NCBI GenBank assembly: GCA_017942025.1
Contig: JAGAVH010000019.1
Location: forward strand, 1-57,308
Source of the DNA: Ruminiclostridium sp.
GTDB taxonomy: Bacteria > Bacillota > Clostridia > Oscillospirales > Ruminococcaceae
Direction of reading: 5' to 3'
Length of the DNA stretch: 57,308 bases
Positions 16,831 to 25,342 of the stretch are shown here, in pieces. Position numbers and translations under genes: made by a program. Numbering within the stretch: position 1 is the first letter of the stretch; each line of letters opens with the position of its first letter. The notes beneath the pieces were generated by a model. It was not told the DNA's origin, did no database searches, and saw nothing but the letters and a program-made list of their open reading frames with translations.

Positions 16831-18588
16831 TTACCTGCGATTTATTTTATACGCCTTCCATCTGCCTACCGTAGTCCAGAGTCTGAATGCTGCTTCTCCG
16901 TTTTCTTCATAAAGAGGCAGTATTTCCTTGTCTGTACCGATTTCCGTAATGCTTTTTGCATCCTTTATATAAATTGTTACATCACTATCATAGGTATTGT
17001 TATCCACATAAGGATAGATTATAAAGGAGTCATTATCATAAAGGAACATACTTATAGTAGATTTGCCGCTGTAACGGATTCCATTTACTACGAATTCACG
17101 TCTCATGCGGTTAAGCACTGCTTCGGGATAGTATTTGATATCTGAAAAAGCTTCGGGTACAACAAGAGTGTACATCTTGCCTTTTCCGTAGGTATCCAAA
17201 GCTAAAAGTGTGCAGGCTTCTTCTTCATTTATCGCCTTGCATGCCGCACCCCAGGTAGCGTTATTGCGAAGCTCCATAACGGAAACGGTTATATACTTGT
17301 CGGCTGTCTGTCTTGTCCATTTGCTTGCCGCTACTGCAATCTCACCCTCTGCCGCAAAATCTCTTGCGGTCATTTTTCTGTCTCTGTAGCGAAGTGACGT
17401 TATGCGTTCAATACCCTTTCCGAGTGTTGCTTTTACAAATCCGCTGGTAACTATCGCCTTGTTGCCGCTTGCGATGTAATTTTCAAGCTTTTCGATTATA
17501 TCATTATCAAAAGCTGAAGAAGCGGTAAGGAGCATTACAGGTGCATCTGATTTGAAATCAGGTGTAGGAAGCACGGGGAAACCGTTCATACCGAGGTAGT
17601 CCTGAACGTTATCATCACCCTGGGAGGCATTGGGAATATAGCAAGGTACACCTATAGGCGTGCCTAAGTTATCAAGAAGGTCATCAAGTTTATCGAGCAT
17701 AAAGCCAAGAGGAGGAACAAATATGCTGTCATTGAGTGCCTGGAAGCAGAACAGCATTATTTCTCTTGGCTTTGCAAAGGCTGTAAGATAGCCCTGTTCA
17801 AGATAATAATCAAGAATACGACAATCGAAGCAATCAAACCAGCCGCCACCGTTACGACCGGGTGCCATCTCCTCCATATAATTCATAAGAGAATATGAAA
17901 GATATCTTGGTAAATGCTGATCTGTATTGACGGGATCTCTTGTTTCGGTACCAGTATAGATAAGGTCGAAAATATCTCTCTGGGATGCGGGATCGTAGCC
18001 CGTTTCCTGATAGGATTCCATCCAGTTTGGGTATTTTATTGTTATTTTACAATCAGGATTTACCGCCTTTGCAGGATCGATTACGTATTTCTTTGACGCC
18101 TCGTAAAGAAGGTGTGTGCGGTAAGCCTGCCAGCTACCATCGGTAATACCGTGTTCCTTGTTGTACTTATCCCTTTCGCTTCTGCACTTTTCACAGGTGC
18201 AATTAGAGAAATAGAAGTCATCTAAGATAAAACCATCAAAAACTCTTGCGTTCATTTCGCAGGCTTTTTGCAAAGTAGCCATCATCTTTTCATCGTTATA
18301 GCAAAGGACGTTGAAAAGTCTATGTTTTTTGTCTTGTCCTTCGGGATCGGGAAGACAGGTAGTTATACCACCCTGAGCTTCTATACCGTTTTCTTCAAAA
18401 ATCTGTTTACAAAGACGGAGCTCATCTTCTGATACGAGGATATCTCGCATAGGCTCGATATAGACCTTATCGAGTCTTAAATAGCGCTTGAAAAAGTCGA
18501 TTTGCTGCTGAAGCTTTTCTTTGTTCAGGTTTTTTACGCCATGTGCAACGTAATACACAACAAGCTTGAAATTTCTGTAGTTTGACAT
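16831..18588 (-). CDS. TIM-barrel glycosidase-like protein with GATase-like domain, function unknown
   Basis: The 585-residue protein has no signal peptide and should be cytoplasmic. Residues about 1-290 look like a TIM barrel: strands ending LVVYYVAHGV, FDGFILDDFYFS and ITIKYPNWMES, with a CTCEKCR cysteine pair after DDFYFSN. Residues about 305-430 (VPCYIPNASQGDDNVQDYLG, APVMLLTASSAFDND, SGNKAIVTSGF) resemble the class I glutaminase-like domain of GH42-type beta-galactosidases. A beta-rich C-terminus follows. This suggests a glycosidase or a related fold, but I cannot name catalytic acids with confidence. The ATG at 18588 has AGAAAGGA upstream; the longer frame would overlap the GNAT gene. 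Confidence 0.65.
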   Translation of the reverse strand: MSNYRNFKLVVYYVAHGVKNLNKEKLQQQIDFFKRYLRLDKVYIEPMRDILVSEDELRLCKQIFEENGIEAQGGITTCLPDPEGQDKKHRLFNVLCYNDEKMMATLQKACEMNARVFDGFILDDFYFSNCTCEKCRSERDKYNKEHGITDGSWQAYRTHLLYEASKKYVIDPAKAVNPDCKITIKYPNWMESYQETGYDPASQRDIFDLIYTGTETRDPVNTDQHLPRYLSYSLMNYMEEMAPGRNGGGWFDCFDCRILDYYLEQGYLTAFAKPREIMLFCFQALNDSIFVPPLGFMLDKLDDLLDNLGTPIGVPCYIPNASQGDDNVQDYLGMNGFPVLPTPDFKSDAPVMLLTASSAFDNDIIEKLENYIASGNKAIVTSGFVKATLGKGIERITSLRYRDRKMTARDFAAEGEIAVAASKWTRQTADKYITVSVMELRNNATWGAACKAINEEEACTLLALDTYGKGKMYTLVVPEAFSDIKYYPEAVLNRMRREFVVNGIRYSGKSTISMFLYDNDSFIIYPYVDNNTYDSDVTIYIKDAKSITEIGTDKEILPLYEENGEAAFRLWTTVGRWKAYKINRR

Positions 18589-18613
18589 AGAAAAAGTCCT
18601 TTCTGTAATGATA

Positions 18614-19369
18614 TTATATTTTTTTCGCTCCAAGCTCTACCCACATCGGTTTAAAGCCGCAGTTTAAAGCTATATTTCTTGAATGATAATTTGATACGCT
18701 TGTGCCGTAGAAGGGTATATCCCTTCTTTTTATTATCTCGTTTTTTAAAAGGGTTACAAGGTACGTACCCACTCCCATAGAGCGGTACTTCGGCATTACG
18801 TCTATTCCTATCTGTTGCCAGCCCTTTGCATCCTCAGAGCAGCCTGCCATACCCATAATTTCATTGTTATCGTCATAAGCGCAGACTACGATTCTGTCAG
18901 GGCGTTGAGGAAGATATTCTTCGCAGATGGCATTCGGGAAGCGATCATCTCCGTAAAACGTATCTATTTCCCTGTCATAAAACCATTTTACCTTGTAATC
19001 CTTTTTCGGCGTTACGTCAGAGTAAGGCAAAAACATATGGTGACTGCGGTCAAAGGTGTAGCCGTATTTATTAAGCTCCTTTTCTATCGGCAGGAGATTG
19101 CACAGTTCAAAAAGCAGATGCCCCTGCTTGTCCTTTATATATTCCTCTAAAAAAGGGTGTAGCTGCTTATCCGCTGTGATAACCGTATTATTACCAAAGG
19201 TCACCATAGAAAAGAAATACTTTTCCTTTGTATACATTCTTCTGCCCTCGTTAAGGGCAGAAACAGTGACTATATTTTCGTTTTTCTCGAAATCATCAGG
19301 ATTACAGTTATATTCTATTGCCAATAAGTCTTTCAGCTTATGATAACAGGTTTTGAAATAAGAATTCAT
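18614..19369 (-). CDS. GNAT-family N-acetyltransferase
   Basis: The 251-residue protein has a C-terminal GNAT domain (about 120-250): strand NEIMGMAGCSEDA, motif A WQQIGIDVMPKYRSMGVGTYLVTLLK with the acetyl-CoA loop R-x-x-G-V-G, and the later YGTSVSNYHSRNIALNCGF motif. The N-terminal 120 residues are a variable cap, so the substrate is unknown; it may acetylate the product handled by the other genes of this operon. Its ATG overlaps the stop of the upstream gene by 4 bp and the TIM-barrel gene follows after 25 bp. Confidence 0.85.
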   Translation of the reverse strand: MNSYFKTCYHKLKDLLAIEYNCNPDDFEKNENIVTVSALNEGRRMYTKEKYFFSMVTFGNNTVITADKQLHPFLEEYIKDKQGHLLFELCNLLPIEKELNKYGYTFDRSHHMFLPYSDVTPKKDYKVKWFYDREIDTFYGDDRFPNAICEEYLPQRPDRIVVCAYDDNNEIMGMAGCSEDAKGWQQIGIDVMPKYRSMGVGTYLVTLLKNEIIKRRDIPFYGTSVSNYHSRNIALNCGFKPMWVELGAKKI

Positions 19370-20082
19370 TTTTTGTCCTTCTTTTTAAGTCTTACAAAAT
19401 AATCTACAAGGAGAAATACTCCGATTATAGCCGCCAGAATAAATCCGCCGATCATTATCGCTATTTCTATAGGCATATCCACGTGTTCGGGTAAAATCCA
19501 GATAACCAGCAAGCCTATAGCAACGGCACCAAGAATGAGTAAAAGCTCTATACCAGCCTCAGCAAGAGCATTCAGTACCGGATGGGGATTCTCCTTTTTC
19601 TGTTCCTTAACGATTTGCTTATATATAAATTTCAGCTTTTCCTTATCCTTTTTATTTCTGACCTTTACTCTGTAGCCATCCTTTGAAGAGGCTCTGTAGA
19701 CAGTCTGATACTGTTCTAAGGTAAGCAATCTGAATTTTACATCCTCCTCGGTTTTAACCCCGATTTTAGTCAAAGGTATACCTGCAAAGCTATAAAGCTC
19801 CTCGATAGATGCGTAAGAGTAGCATATGCCGTCCTTGCAGAAGGTATGCTCATGCTCGTCGACAAGTACGTAGCCTTCTTTTTCTAAAGTAGCTCTGAAT
19901 TCATCCCACCTATCTGTGAGGTATTTTTCATATATCAGAATATCTATATCATCTGAGTTCAGGTCTTCACCGGTAAGATATTCAAGTCCCAGCGAGCCAT
20001 AGAGAAGTGGAGTGATATCGAAGGACTTCTGTAAAAGGCGGGCGTTTTGGAGGAAGAGGAGGAATTTTGAAGGGGTGAACAT
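19366..20082 (-). CDS. Nucleotidyltransferase-like protein with two C-terminal membrane segments
   Basis: The 238-residue protein begins with a region like the minimal nucleotidyltransferase fold: LLYGSLGLEYLTGED (Gly29-Ser30) followed by an acidic DDIDIL stretch (Asp44, Asp45, Asp47), the usual Gly-Ser ... Asp-x-Asp arrangement. A basic stretch (135-155) follows and then two hydrophobic segments (about 172-193 and 203-228), so the enzyme domain would sit on the inner face of the membrane. Substrate unknown. A remnant of a paralogue's 5' end is found at 21.66-21.70 kb. It is the first gene of the five-gene operon; the gap to the HNH gene is only 34 bp and has no clear promoter. Confidence 0.6.
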   Translation of the reverse strand: MFTPSKFLLFLQNARLLQKSFDITPLLYGSLGLEYLTGEDLNSDDIDILIYEKYLTDRWDEFRATLEKEGYVLVDEHEHTFCKDGICYSYASIEELYSFAGIPLTKIGVKTEEDVKFRLLTLEQYQTVYRASSKDGYRVKVRNKKDKEKLKFIYKQIVKEQKKENPHPVLNALAEAGIELLLILGAVAIGLLVIWILPEHVDMPIEIAIMIGGFILAAIIGVFLLVDYFVRLKKKDKK

Positions 20083-20116
20083 TTTTTATTCCTTTGACAT
20101 TTGACATTAATTATTG

Positions 20117-21076
20117 TTACTGATTGATATTTCTGGTATATTTACAACGCGGATAGTTACTACACCCATAAAAGTTACCACGACTTCCGTGTCTTAAGAC
20201 AAGTTCCGCACCGCAATAATTGCATCTTAATGTTTGTTGAGTCTCACTTGGTTGTGTGGTTGTATAAGTCTCTATCTTATCGGATTTACCGATGTTGCAT
20301 CTTTCACAAAGTGTACGAAGATTACTTGGTATACTCTTGCCTCCTTTTGAAACAGGTACAATATGATCTATATGAAGGCGTGCGCCTTGCTTTGATGAAG
20401 CTCCGCAAATGACACATGTAAAATTATCTCTTTTAAGTATGTCATACCTTAACGAGTCACTTACTTCTCCTCGCTCGACCATCGCTAAATTAGAATAGGT
20501 TTTTCTATCAAGAAAAGAGCGAGATACACTTTCAAAGCATGAAAAAAGGTCATCAAAATTAAAAACATTATTTTTGGATAAATTTACTTTTCCTTTGGGC
20601 GAAGAATATGTCATATTTACCCTAAATGTACAGTCAACTATTGGAGATATTATATTTTTTTGAAATAATTTATTTTCATATTTTTTGTACATTCCCTGTA
20701 GAATCTTCAATCCTGAATAGTCAACAATGCATTCTCTTAGCCATATTTCTTCAACCTCATTGCGATACTCAATTAATTTTGTTCTATTTTCGTTTATTTG
20801 TTTAATATATGTAGCAAAAAAATCCAGTTTTTCTCTTATTTCAGCCGCCATTATATACGCAGGTTCTATTTTATTAAAACTACCTTTATTATCATAATGT
20901 TTATGTGTTTCAAACGCAGGATTTAATTGGTGAAAATAAACAAGTTGATTCAATTTTATCAATTCACTAATTTTCTTGCTACTTGATAATATCTTTTTTT
21001 CTATTATTTTTTCATATATAACAAATGATACGGCAACGACAATTAATACAATAAATAATATCACTAATATTTCCAT
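20117..21076 (-). CDS. Membrane-anchored HNH endonuclease-like protein with topoisomerase-type zinc ribbon
   Basis: The 319-residue protein starts with a membrane segment (residues 3-20), then a long helical region (30-200) rich in Lys, Glu and Asn. Residues 210-265 are an HNH nuclease: CVIC (221-224), LHIDHIVPVSKGG (His235, Asp237, His238), LCERCNIGKSD (Cys257, Cys260). Residues 285-315 are a zinc ribbon of the topoisomerase I C-terminal type (CNYC ... YGCSNYPRCKY). The A+T-rich, Asn-rich middle looks different from its neighbours and may have been acquired. DNA cleavage in defence or mobile-element maintenance is possible. The RBS is TAGGAG. Confidence 0.75.
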   Translation of the reverse strand: MEILVILFIVLIVVAVSFVIYEKIIEKKILSSSKKISELIKLNQLVYFHQLNPAFETHKHYDNKGSFNKIEPAYIMAAEIREKLDFFATYIKQINENRTKLIEYRNEVEEIWLRECIVDYSGLKILQGMYKKYENKLFQKNIISPIVDCTFRVNMTYSSPKGKVNLSKNNVFNFDDLFSCFESVSRSFLDRKTYSNLAMVERGEVSDSLRYDILKRDNFTCVICGASSKQGARLHIDHIVPVSKGGKSIPSNLRTLCERCNIGKSDKIETYTTTQPSETQQTLRCNYCGAELVLRHGSRGNFYGCSNYPRCKYTRNINQ

Positions 21077-21167
21077 ATTATATACTCTCCTATTAATTAT
21101 TTAATATCTTTCTTCCTATGTATCTGAAAACCTTATTTCTATAAGCGTTATTCATCTCTATATAATT

Positions 21168-21506
21168 TTATGAACAGAGCATTCCTTTTTTCAAAGAAAA
21201 CTTTCCTGACATAAATCCTTCAACATCCTTGACTGCTTCTTCTATCGTCTGCGGATGCCAATGAGTGTAACGTTTAACTGTTCTTCTGAACAACGTTCTC
21301 TTTTCATACTCCACAGAAAAGACAAATGCATAGCCGTGAGGATCAGGATCCAGATCATCTGCGTAGAGATAGAATTTCCCTTGCTCTGTTTCTCCGCAGA
21401 TAACGGGAAAATCACTTGTAAAGCGTTCATTCAACGAAAAAGTATTAGTAAGAAGCAAATCGTACTTGTCCTTTACTTTTTCGTAAATAAGTTCGATGTC
21501 ATTCAT
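21168..21506 (-). CDS. Small protein of unknown function
   Basis: This 112-residue soluble protein has no recognised family. It has an alpha/beta pattern: helix (ELIYEKVKDKYDLLL), strands around FPVICGETEQGKFYLYADD, an aromatic strand AFVFSVEYEKRTLF, and WHPQTIEEAVKDVEGFM, which recalls immunity-type or SMI1-like small proteins only loosely. I chose the ATG at 21506 with an AAAGGAG RBS 10 nt upstream. This RBS lies directly behind the stop of the rlmD remnant, so the small gene has come to sit downstream of a recombination junction. Confidence 0.65.
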   Translation of the reverse strand: MNDIELIYEKVKDKYDLLLTNTFSLNERFTSDFPVICGETEQGKFYLYADDLDPDPHGYAFVFSVEYEKRTLFRRTVKRYTHWHPQTIEEAVKDVEGFMSGKFSLKKGMLCS

Positions 21507-21520
21507 AGATGCGGCTCCTT

Positions 21521-21658
21521 TTATCTTTTTGTGAGGCACACGACGCATTCAACGTGTGCTGTTCTTGAAAACATATCAACAGGAACAACCTTTGTTGCCT
21601 TATAGCCAAGACTATCAAAATATCCGCAATCTCTGGCGGCGGTGGCGGCGTTGCAGGA
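21521..21658 (-). pseudogene. Truncated duplicate of the rlmD 3' end
   Basis: The minus strand encodes the last 45 or so residues of an RlmD-like protein (CNAATAARDCGYFD, then GYKATKVVPVDMFSRTAHVE), nearly identical to the end of the complete gene at 22708, with a stop at 21521-21523. The rest of the gene is missing. At its upstream edge the sequence changes abruptly into the 5' end of another gene at a CTCCTGCAACG stretch that also fits the end of that other gene, consistent with joining at a short shared sequence. Confidence 0.85.
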
Positions 21659-21704
21659 GGCGGGCGTTATCGAGAAAAAGAGGGAGTTTTGTGGGTGTTA
21701 GCAT
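21615..21704 (-). pseudogene. 5' remnant of a nucleotidyltransferase-like paralogue, fused out of frame
   Basis: An ATG at 21704 with an AAAGGAG RBS starts MLTPTKLPLFLDNARLLQ, clearly related to MFTPSKFLLFLQNARLLQ of the gene at 19366. After this the frame runs into the rlmD remnant in another reading frame and stops at 21615. Only about 18 original codons are left. Confidence 0.75.
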
Positions 21705-21729
21705 AACGTACTCCTTTATATCTTAATAC

Positions 21730-22686
21730 TCACTTCATCATCTTTCTCAAAATCTTCAGAGCCTTTATGAAATGTCGTGGCTTTTCGAAATGAATATCAT
21801 GACCGCTTCTGACAATCTTTCTCTTACCGATTTTTAAAATGCTCATAATTCTGTCGGCAGACTCATCGGTATTTGCCGCCCACAAAACTTTGTCCTTACC
21901 GTATTTTGTCTTAGCTTTTAAATATACTGTAGGGCATTCAACATTTTTCAGAATTTCTTCCTGATCTACGCCATTGAACCACTCACCTGTATAAAAGCTT
22001 TCAGAAAAAAGTAAATCGAATTTATTCCAGTAGGTAAAACCCTGAAAGGATTTTGCTGAAACCTTGTTCAAATCCGGTAGCTTGCCGGGATTAATTTTCA
22101 GCTTTTCCCTCGCTTCTTGCGCTAATTTATTTACCCATTCCTTACCGAAAAATCTTTCCCCAAGATAATTATAAATATAGCCGTGTTCGATATAATAAGG
22201 AATATATTCGGTTTCTTCCGTCTGACTCAGAAATCCGTGTGTAACCTGAAAGCTGTCCTTATATACAAAAGTGTTTTCAAATTCACCAGGTTGAACGTTG
22301 AAGAAAGGCGGATCTTCAAGCATAAGTCCTTTTACACACTCAGGTATTTTTCCTGCAACGTAAGCTGCAAGTATTCCACCGGAAGAATGACCGCTTACTA
22401 CACAGGGTTCTTTAATCTCACTCTCTATAAATTCTGCGATAGCGTCACCAATTACGTTACAACGATACAAAGCAGATTCCTTTTCGCTTTCTCCATGACC
22501 GAAACAATCCACAAGATAAAGTGTATAATCGTCAGTCAGTTTTTCGAAAACAGTCTCATAATCAAGTCCGCACATACCTTGACCGTGTATAAGGACAAGG
22601 GGCGTTTTGCCTGCACCTTTTACTGTAATATAGTGAAGAGATGCAGATAAGCTTGTTTTAAAGACGTTATTTGTTTTAGTGAACAT
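21730..22686 (-). CDS. Alpha/beta hydrolase
   Basis: The 318-residue protein shows the hydrolase fold of the haloperoxidase/esterase kind: LVLIHGQGMCGLDYE (oxyanion loop, 30-45), LVDCFGHGESEKES, the nucleophile elbow SGHSSGG (Ser near 99), a cap region (150-230), and a C-terminal catalytic-His stretch SGHDIHFEKP. It has no signal peptide. The substrate cannot be told. It is 21 bp downstream of rlmD and probably belongs to the prfB-rlmD transcript; a link to translation is not implied. Confidence 0.82.
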   Translation of the reverse strand: MFTKTNNVFKTSLSASLHYITVKGAGKTPLVLIHGQGMCGLDYETVFEKLTDDYTLYLVDCFGHGESEKESALYRCNVIGDAIAEFIESEIKEPCVVSGHSSGGILAAYVAGKIPECVKGLMLEDPPFFNVQPGEFENTFVYKDSFQVTHGFLSQTEETEYIPYYIEHGYIYNYLGERFFGKEWVNKLAQEAREKLKINPGKLPDLNKVSAKSFQGFTYWNKFDLLFSESFYTGEWFNGVDQEEILKNVECPTVYLKAKTKYGKDKVLWAANTDESADRIMSILKIGKRKIVRSGHDIHFEKPRHFIKALKILRKMMK

Positions 22687-22707
22687 ATGTACCCTCCCGA
22701 TATATAA

Positions 22708-24054
22708 TTACCCCTTGATAAGGAGAACAACCGTTTCAACGTGCGCTGTTCTTGAAAACATATCAACAGGAACAACCTTTGTTGCCTTATAACCGAGCTT
22801 ATCGAAATATCCGCAATCTCTGGCGGCGGTGGCGGCGTTGCAGGAAACCATAACTATTCTTTCTGCACCGAACTGTGCGATGTAGTTTACCGCCTCTTCT
22901 CCGCATCCCTTTCTTGGTGGATCGACTATTACAACGTCAGGCTTTAAGCCTTTTTCAAGTAATATCTTTGCCGCCTTGCCTGCATCGGCGCAGATGAATT
23001 CTGCATTTTCTATGCCGTTTGCTTCTGCATTCTTTTTTGCATTTTCTATTGCTTCGGGGATTATTTCAACACCGATTATCCTTTTTGCCTGCTTTGCCAT
23101 TGATAATCCTATTGTACCAGCTCCACAATATAAGTCAAGTACAATTTTGCCATCTGGCTCGGCAAATTCCTTTGCCTTGGCGTATAGCTTTTCTGCGGCG
23201 GGGGTATTCACCTGATAGAATGCCTTCGGGGCAATGGAAATCTTATTGCCGCACATTGTATCGGTGATTTCAGGTTTTCCGTACATCAGGATTTCTTCTT
23301 CTCCCAGAATAACGTTGGTATCCTTGGGATTTATATTTATTACCGCTGATACTATTTCTTTATATTCTGAGGTTATTTTATCAATAAGTGTCTTCAGCTT
23401 CTTTTCGTTATTCTTTACTACAAGGCAAAGGCATATTTCTCCGCTGTAGTGACCTTTTCGGAGATAGATATGGCGGAGATTACCTTTTCTTGTTTCTTCA
23501 TTATATAAGGATATACGAAGCTCCTTTGCAAGCGCCTTTATTCTGTCGGTGATGCTTTTAAAGATTTCCGGCTGTAAAAGACAGTTATCGCATGGTACTA
23601 TTCTATGGGAATGGGTGGCGTAAAAGCCGCTTATGATATTCCCTTCCTTATCCACTCCAACAGGCATCTGCAGTTTGTTGCGGTAGCCGTAAAGTCTGTC
23701 GTTTGCTACTATGGGGAGAAATTCGGGGGTAAGTCCGCCTATTCTTGTAAAGGCGTCAATTACAAACTGCGCCTTTGCTTTAAGCTCTGCCTCATAGCTG
23801 ATATGACGAAGGGAGCAACCGCCACACTTGCCGTAAATACTGCAATCGGGGGTTACTCTGTCGGGAGAGGGAGTTATTATTCTTTCGATTTTTCCATAGC
23901 AGTAGGTTTTATTGACCTTGAGGATTCTTACCTCTAATTTGTCGCCTATAGCAGAAAACGGCACGAATACCACCATGCCGTCTGCCTTACCTACCCCGGA
24001 GCACTCGTTTGTAAGCGAGGTTATCTCCAGCTCGATAATATCATTTTTCTTCAT
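22708..24054 (-). CDS. rlmD: 23S rRNA uracil-5-methyltransferase (RlmD/RumA family)
   Basis: The 448-residue RNA methyltransferase makes 5-methyluridine in 23S rRNA (Firmicutes members may modify U747 and/or U1939). The N-terminus is a TRAM domain (residues 1-58). An iron-sulfur cysteine set follows: CSIYGKCGGC (about 76-85) with a further Cys in VPCDNC (about 165). The C-terminal SAM domain has VLDLYCGAGTIGL, IVDPPRKGC and the catalytic-cysteine motif VMVSCNAATAARD. Length is normal. It follows prfB by 9 bp. A truncated copy of its 3' end lies about 1 kb further on. Confidence 0.9.
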   Translation of the reverse strand: MKKNDIIELEITSLTNECSGVGKADGMVVFVPFSAIGDKLEVRILKVNKTYCYGKIERIITPSPDRVTPDCSIYGKCGGCSLRHISYEAELKAKAQFVIDAFTRIGGLTPEFLPIVANDRLYGYRNKLQMPVGVDKEGNIISGFYATHSHRIVPCDNCLLQPEIFKSITDRIKALAKELRISLYNEETRKGNLRHIYLRKGHYSGEICLCLVVKNNEKKLKTLIDKITSEYKEIVSAVININPKDTNVILGEEEILMYGKPEITDTMCGNKISIAPKAFYQVNTPAAEKLYAKAKEFAEPDGKIVLDLYCGAGTIGLSMAKQAKRIIGVEIIPEAIENAKKNAEANGIENAEFICADAGKAAKILLEKGLKPDVVIVDPPRKGCGEEAVNYIAQFGAERIVMVSCNAATAARDCGYFDKLGYKATKVVPVDMFSRTAHVETVVLLIKG

Positions 24055-24063
24055 TTTTAATCC

Positions 24064-25176
24064 TTATATCTGACCTAAGCTCTTTGCCTTTAAATATGCA
24101 TTGATAAAGCCGTCAATGTCGCCGTCCATAACCGCTGTAATGTTACCCATTTCGAAGCTTGTGCGGTGATCCTTTACCATAGTGTAAGGCATAAATACGT
24201 AGGAACGTATCTGTGCGCCCCAGGCAATCTGAAGCTGTTCGCCCTTGATGTCGGAAATCTTGTCGAGATGTTCTCTTTCCTTGATTTCGATAAGCTTTGA
24301 TTTAAGCATACGGAGAGCATATTCCTTGTTCTGATGCTGTGAACGTTCTGTCTGACAAGCACATACGATACCTGTAGGGATATGAGTGATACGTACTGCA
24401 GAGGAGGTTTTGTTTACCTTCTGACCACCTGCACCGCTGGCACGGTATACCTGCATTTCGATTTCGTCTTCGCTGATTTCTACATCTATGTTTTCATCGA
24501 TTTCGGGCATAACTTCAAGAGAAGCGAAGCTTGTGTGTCTTCTTCCTGAGCTGTCGAAGGGTGATACTCTGACAAGTCTGTGTACGCCGTGTTCACTCTT
24601 TAAGTAGCCGTAGGCATTTCTGCCTTCGATAAGGATTGACGCACTCTTGATACCTGCTTCTTCACCGTCGAGGTAATCAAGTACGGTAACCTTCATGCCA
24701 TGTCTTTCTGCCCAGCGGTTATACATACGATAAAGCATTTCAACCCAGTCCTGAGCCTCTGTACCGCCTGCGCCTGCATGGAAGGTAAGAATTGCGTTAT
24801 TATTATCAAATTCACCTGATAAAAGGGTTGCAAGCTTCTGTGCATCAAGCTCATTTCTGAACTGCTGTGCCAGCTCCTCGATTTCAGGGAGCATTGACTC
24901 GTCATCCTCTTCCTGGGCAAGCTCAACCATCGTAAGAACGTCGTCGTAATTTTCCTTTAACTTCTCGTAAGAAGCTACGATGTTCTTGAGCTCACCTATC
25001 TTCTGGGAAACCTTCTGGGAATTTTCTACGTCGTTCCAGAAATCAGGCTGCGCGCTCTGTTCTTCTAATTTTGCAACCTCATCTCTTACGCTCTGAAGAT
25101 CGAGAGCGGATTCAAGCTCTTTAAGCTGTGGAGCGAGATTCTCAAATTCTATTCTTATTTCATCGTACTGAAGCAT
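24064..25176 (-). CDS. prfB: Peptide chain release factor 2
   Basis: The 370-residue factor ends translation at UGA and UAA. Visible are the SPF-type stop-codon recognition motif in LVRVSPFDSSGRRH (Ser-Pro-Phe), the GGQ peptidyl-hydrolysis motif in RASGAGGQKVNKTSSAV, and the coiled N-terminal domain. The reading frame is continuous from an ATG at 25176, so this gene does not use the programmed +1 frameshift near codon 26 found in most bacterial prfB genes. It heads a probable prfB - rlmD - hydrolase unit and has a consensus promoter. Confidence 0.94.
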   Translation of the reverse strand: MLQYDEIRIEFENLAPQLKELESALDLQSVRDEVAKLEEQSAQPDFWNDVENSQKVSQKIGELKNIVASYEKLKENYDDVLTMVELAQEEDDESMLPEIEELAQQFRNELDAQKLATLLSGEFDNNNAILTFHAGAGGTEAQDWVEMLYRMYNRWAERHGMKVTVLDYLDGEEAGIKSASILIEGRNAYGYLKSEHGVHRLVRVSPFDSSGRRHTSFASLEVMPEIDENIDVEISEDEIEMQVYRASGAGGQKVNKTSSAVRITHIPTGIVCACQTERSQHQNKEYALRMLKSKLIEIKEREHLDKISDIKGEQLQIAWGAQIRSYVFMPYTMVKDHRTSFEMGNITAVMDGDIDGFINAYLKAKSLGQI

Positions 25177-25226
25177 AAATATATATCCTTTCTTTTCTTC
25201 CGTTGTTAAATTAAATATACTGTAAT

Positions 25227-25255
25227 ATTATAACTCAAAAAAAAGTTTTTGTAAA
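25227..25255 (-). promoter_or_regulatory. prfB promoter
   Basis: On the minus strand TTTACA (25250-25255), about 17 bp, and TATAAT (25227-25232). It is back-to-back with the divergent promoter at 25259. Confidence 0.6.
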
Positions 25256-25258
25256 GGC

Positions 25259-25287
25259 TTGAAATCGTTTTCATTTTATGATATACT
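25259..25287 (+). promoter_or_regulatory. Promoter of the glycosidase-like gene
   Basis: TTGAAA (25259-25264), a 17-bp spacer and TATACT (25282-25287), 55 bp before the start codon. Confidence 0.6.
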
Positions 25288-25342
25288 AAATTTATTGAAA
25301 ATTTTTGCATAAATATAAAAAAGAAAACGAAAGGAAAATAAT

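Noticed and set aside
24064-25176. Programmed +1 frameshift in prfB
   Set aside because: The frame is continuous through codon 26 and there is no early in-frame UGA, so no frameshift is needed.
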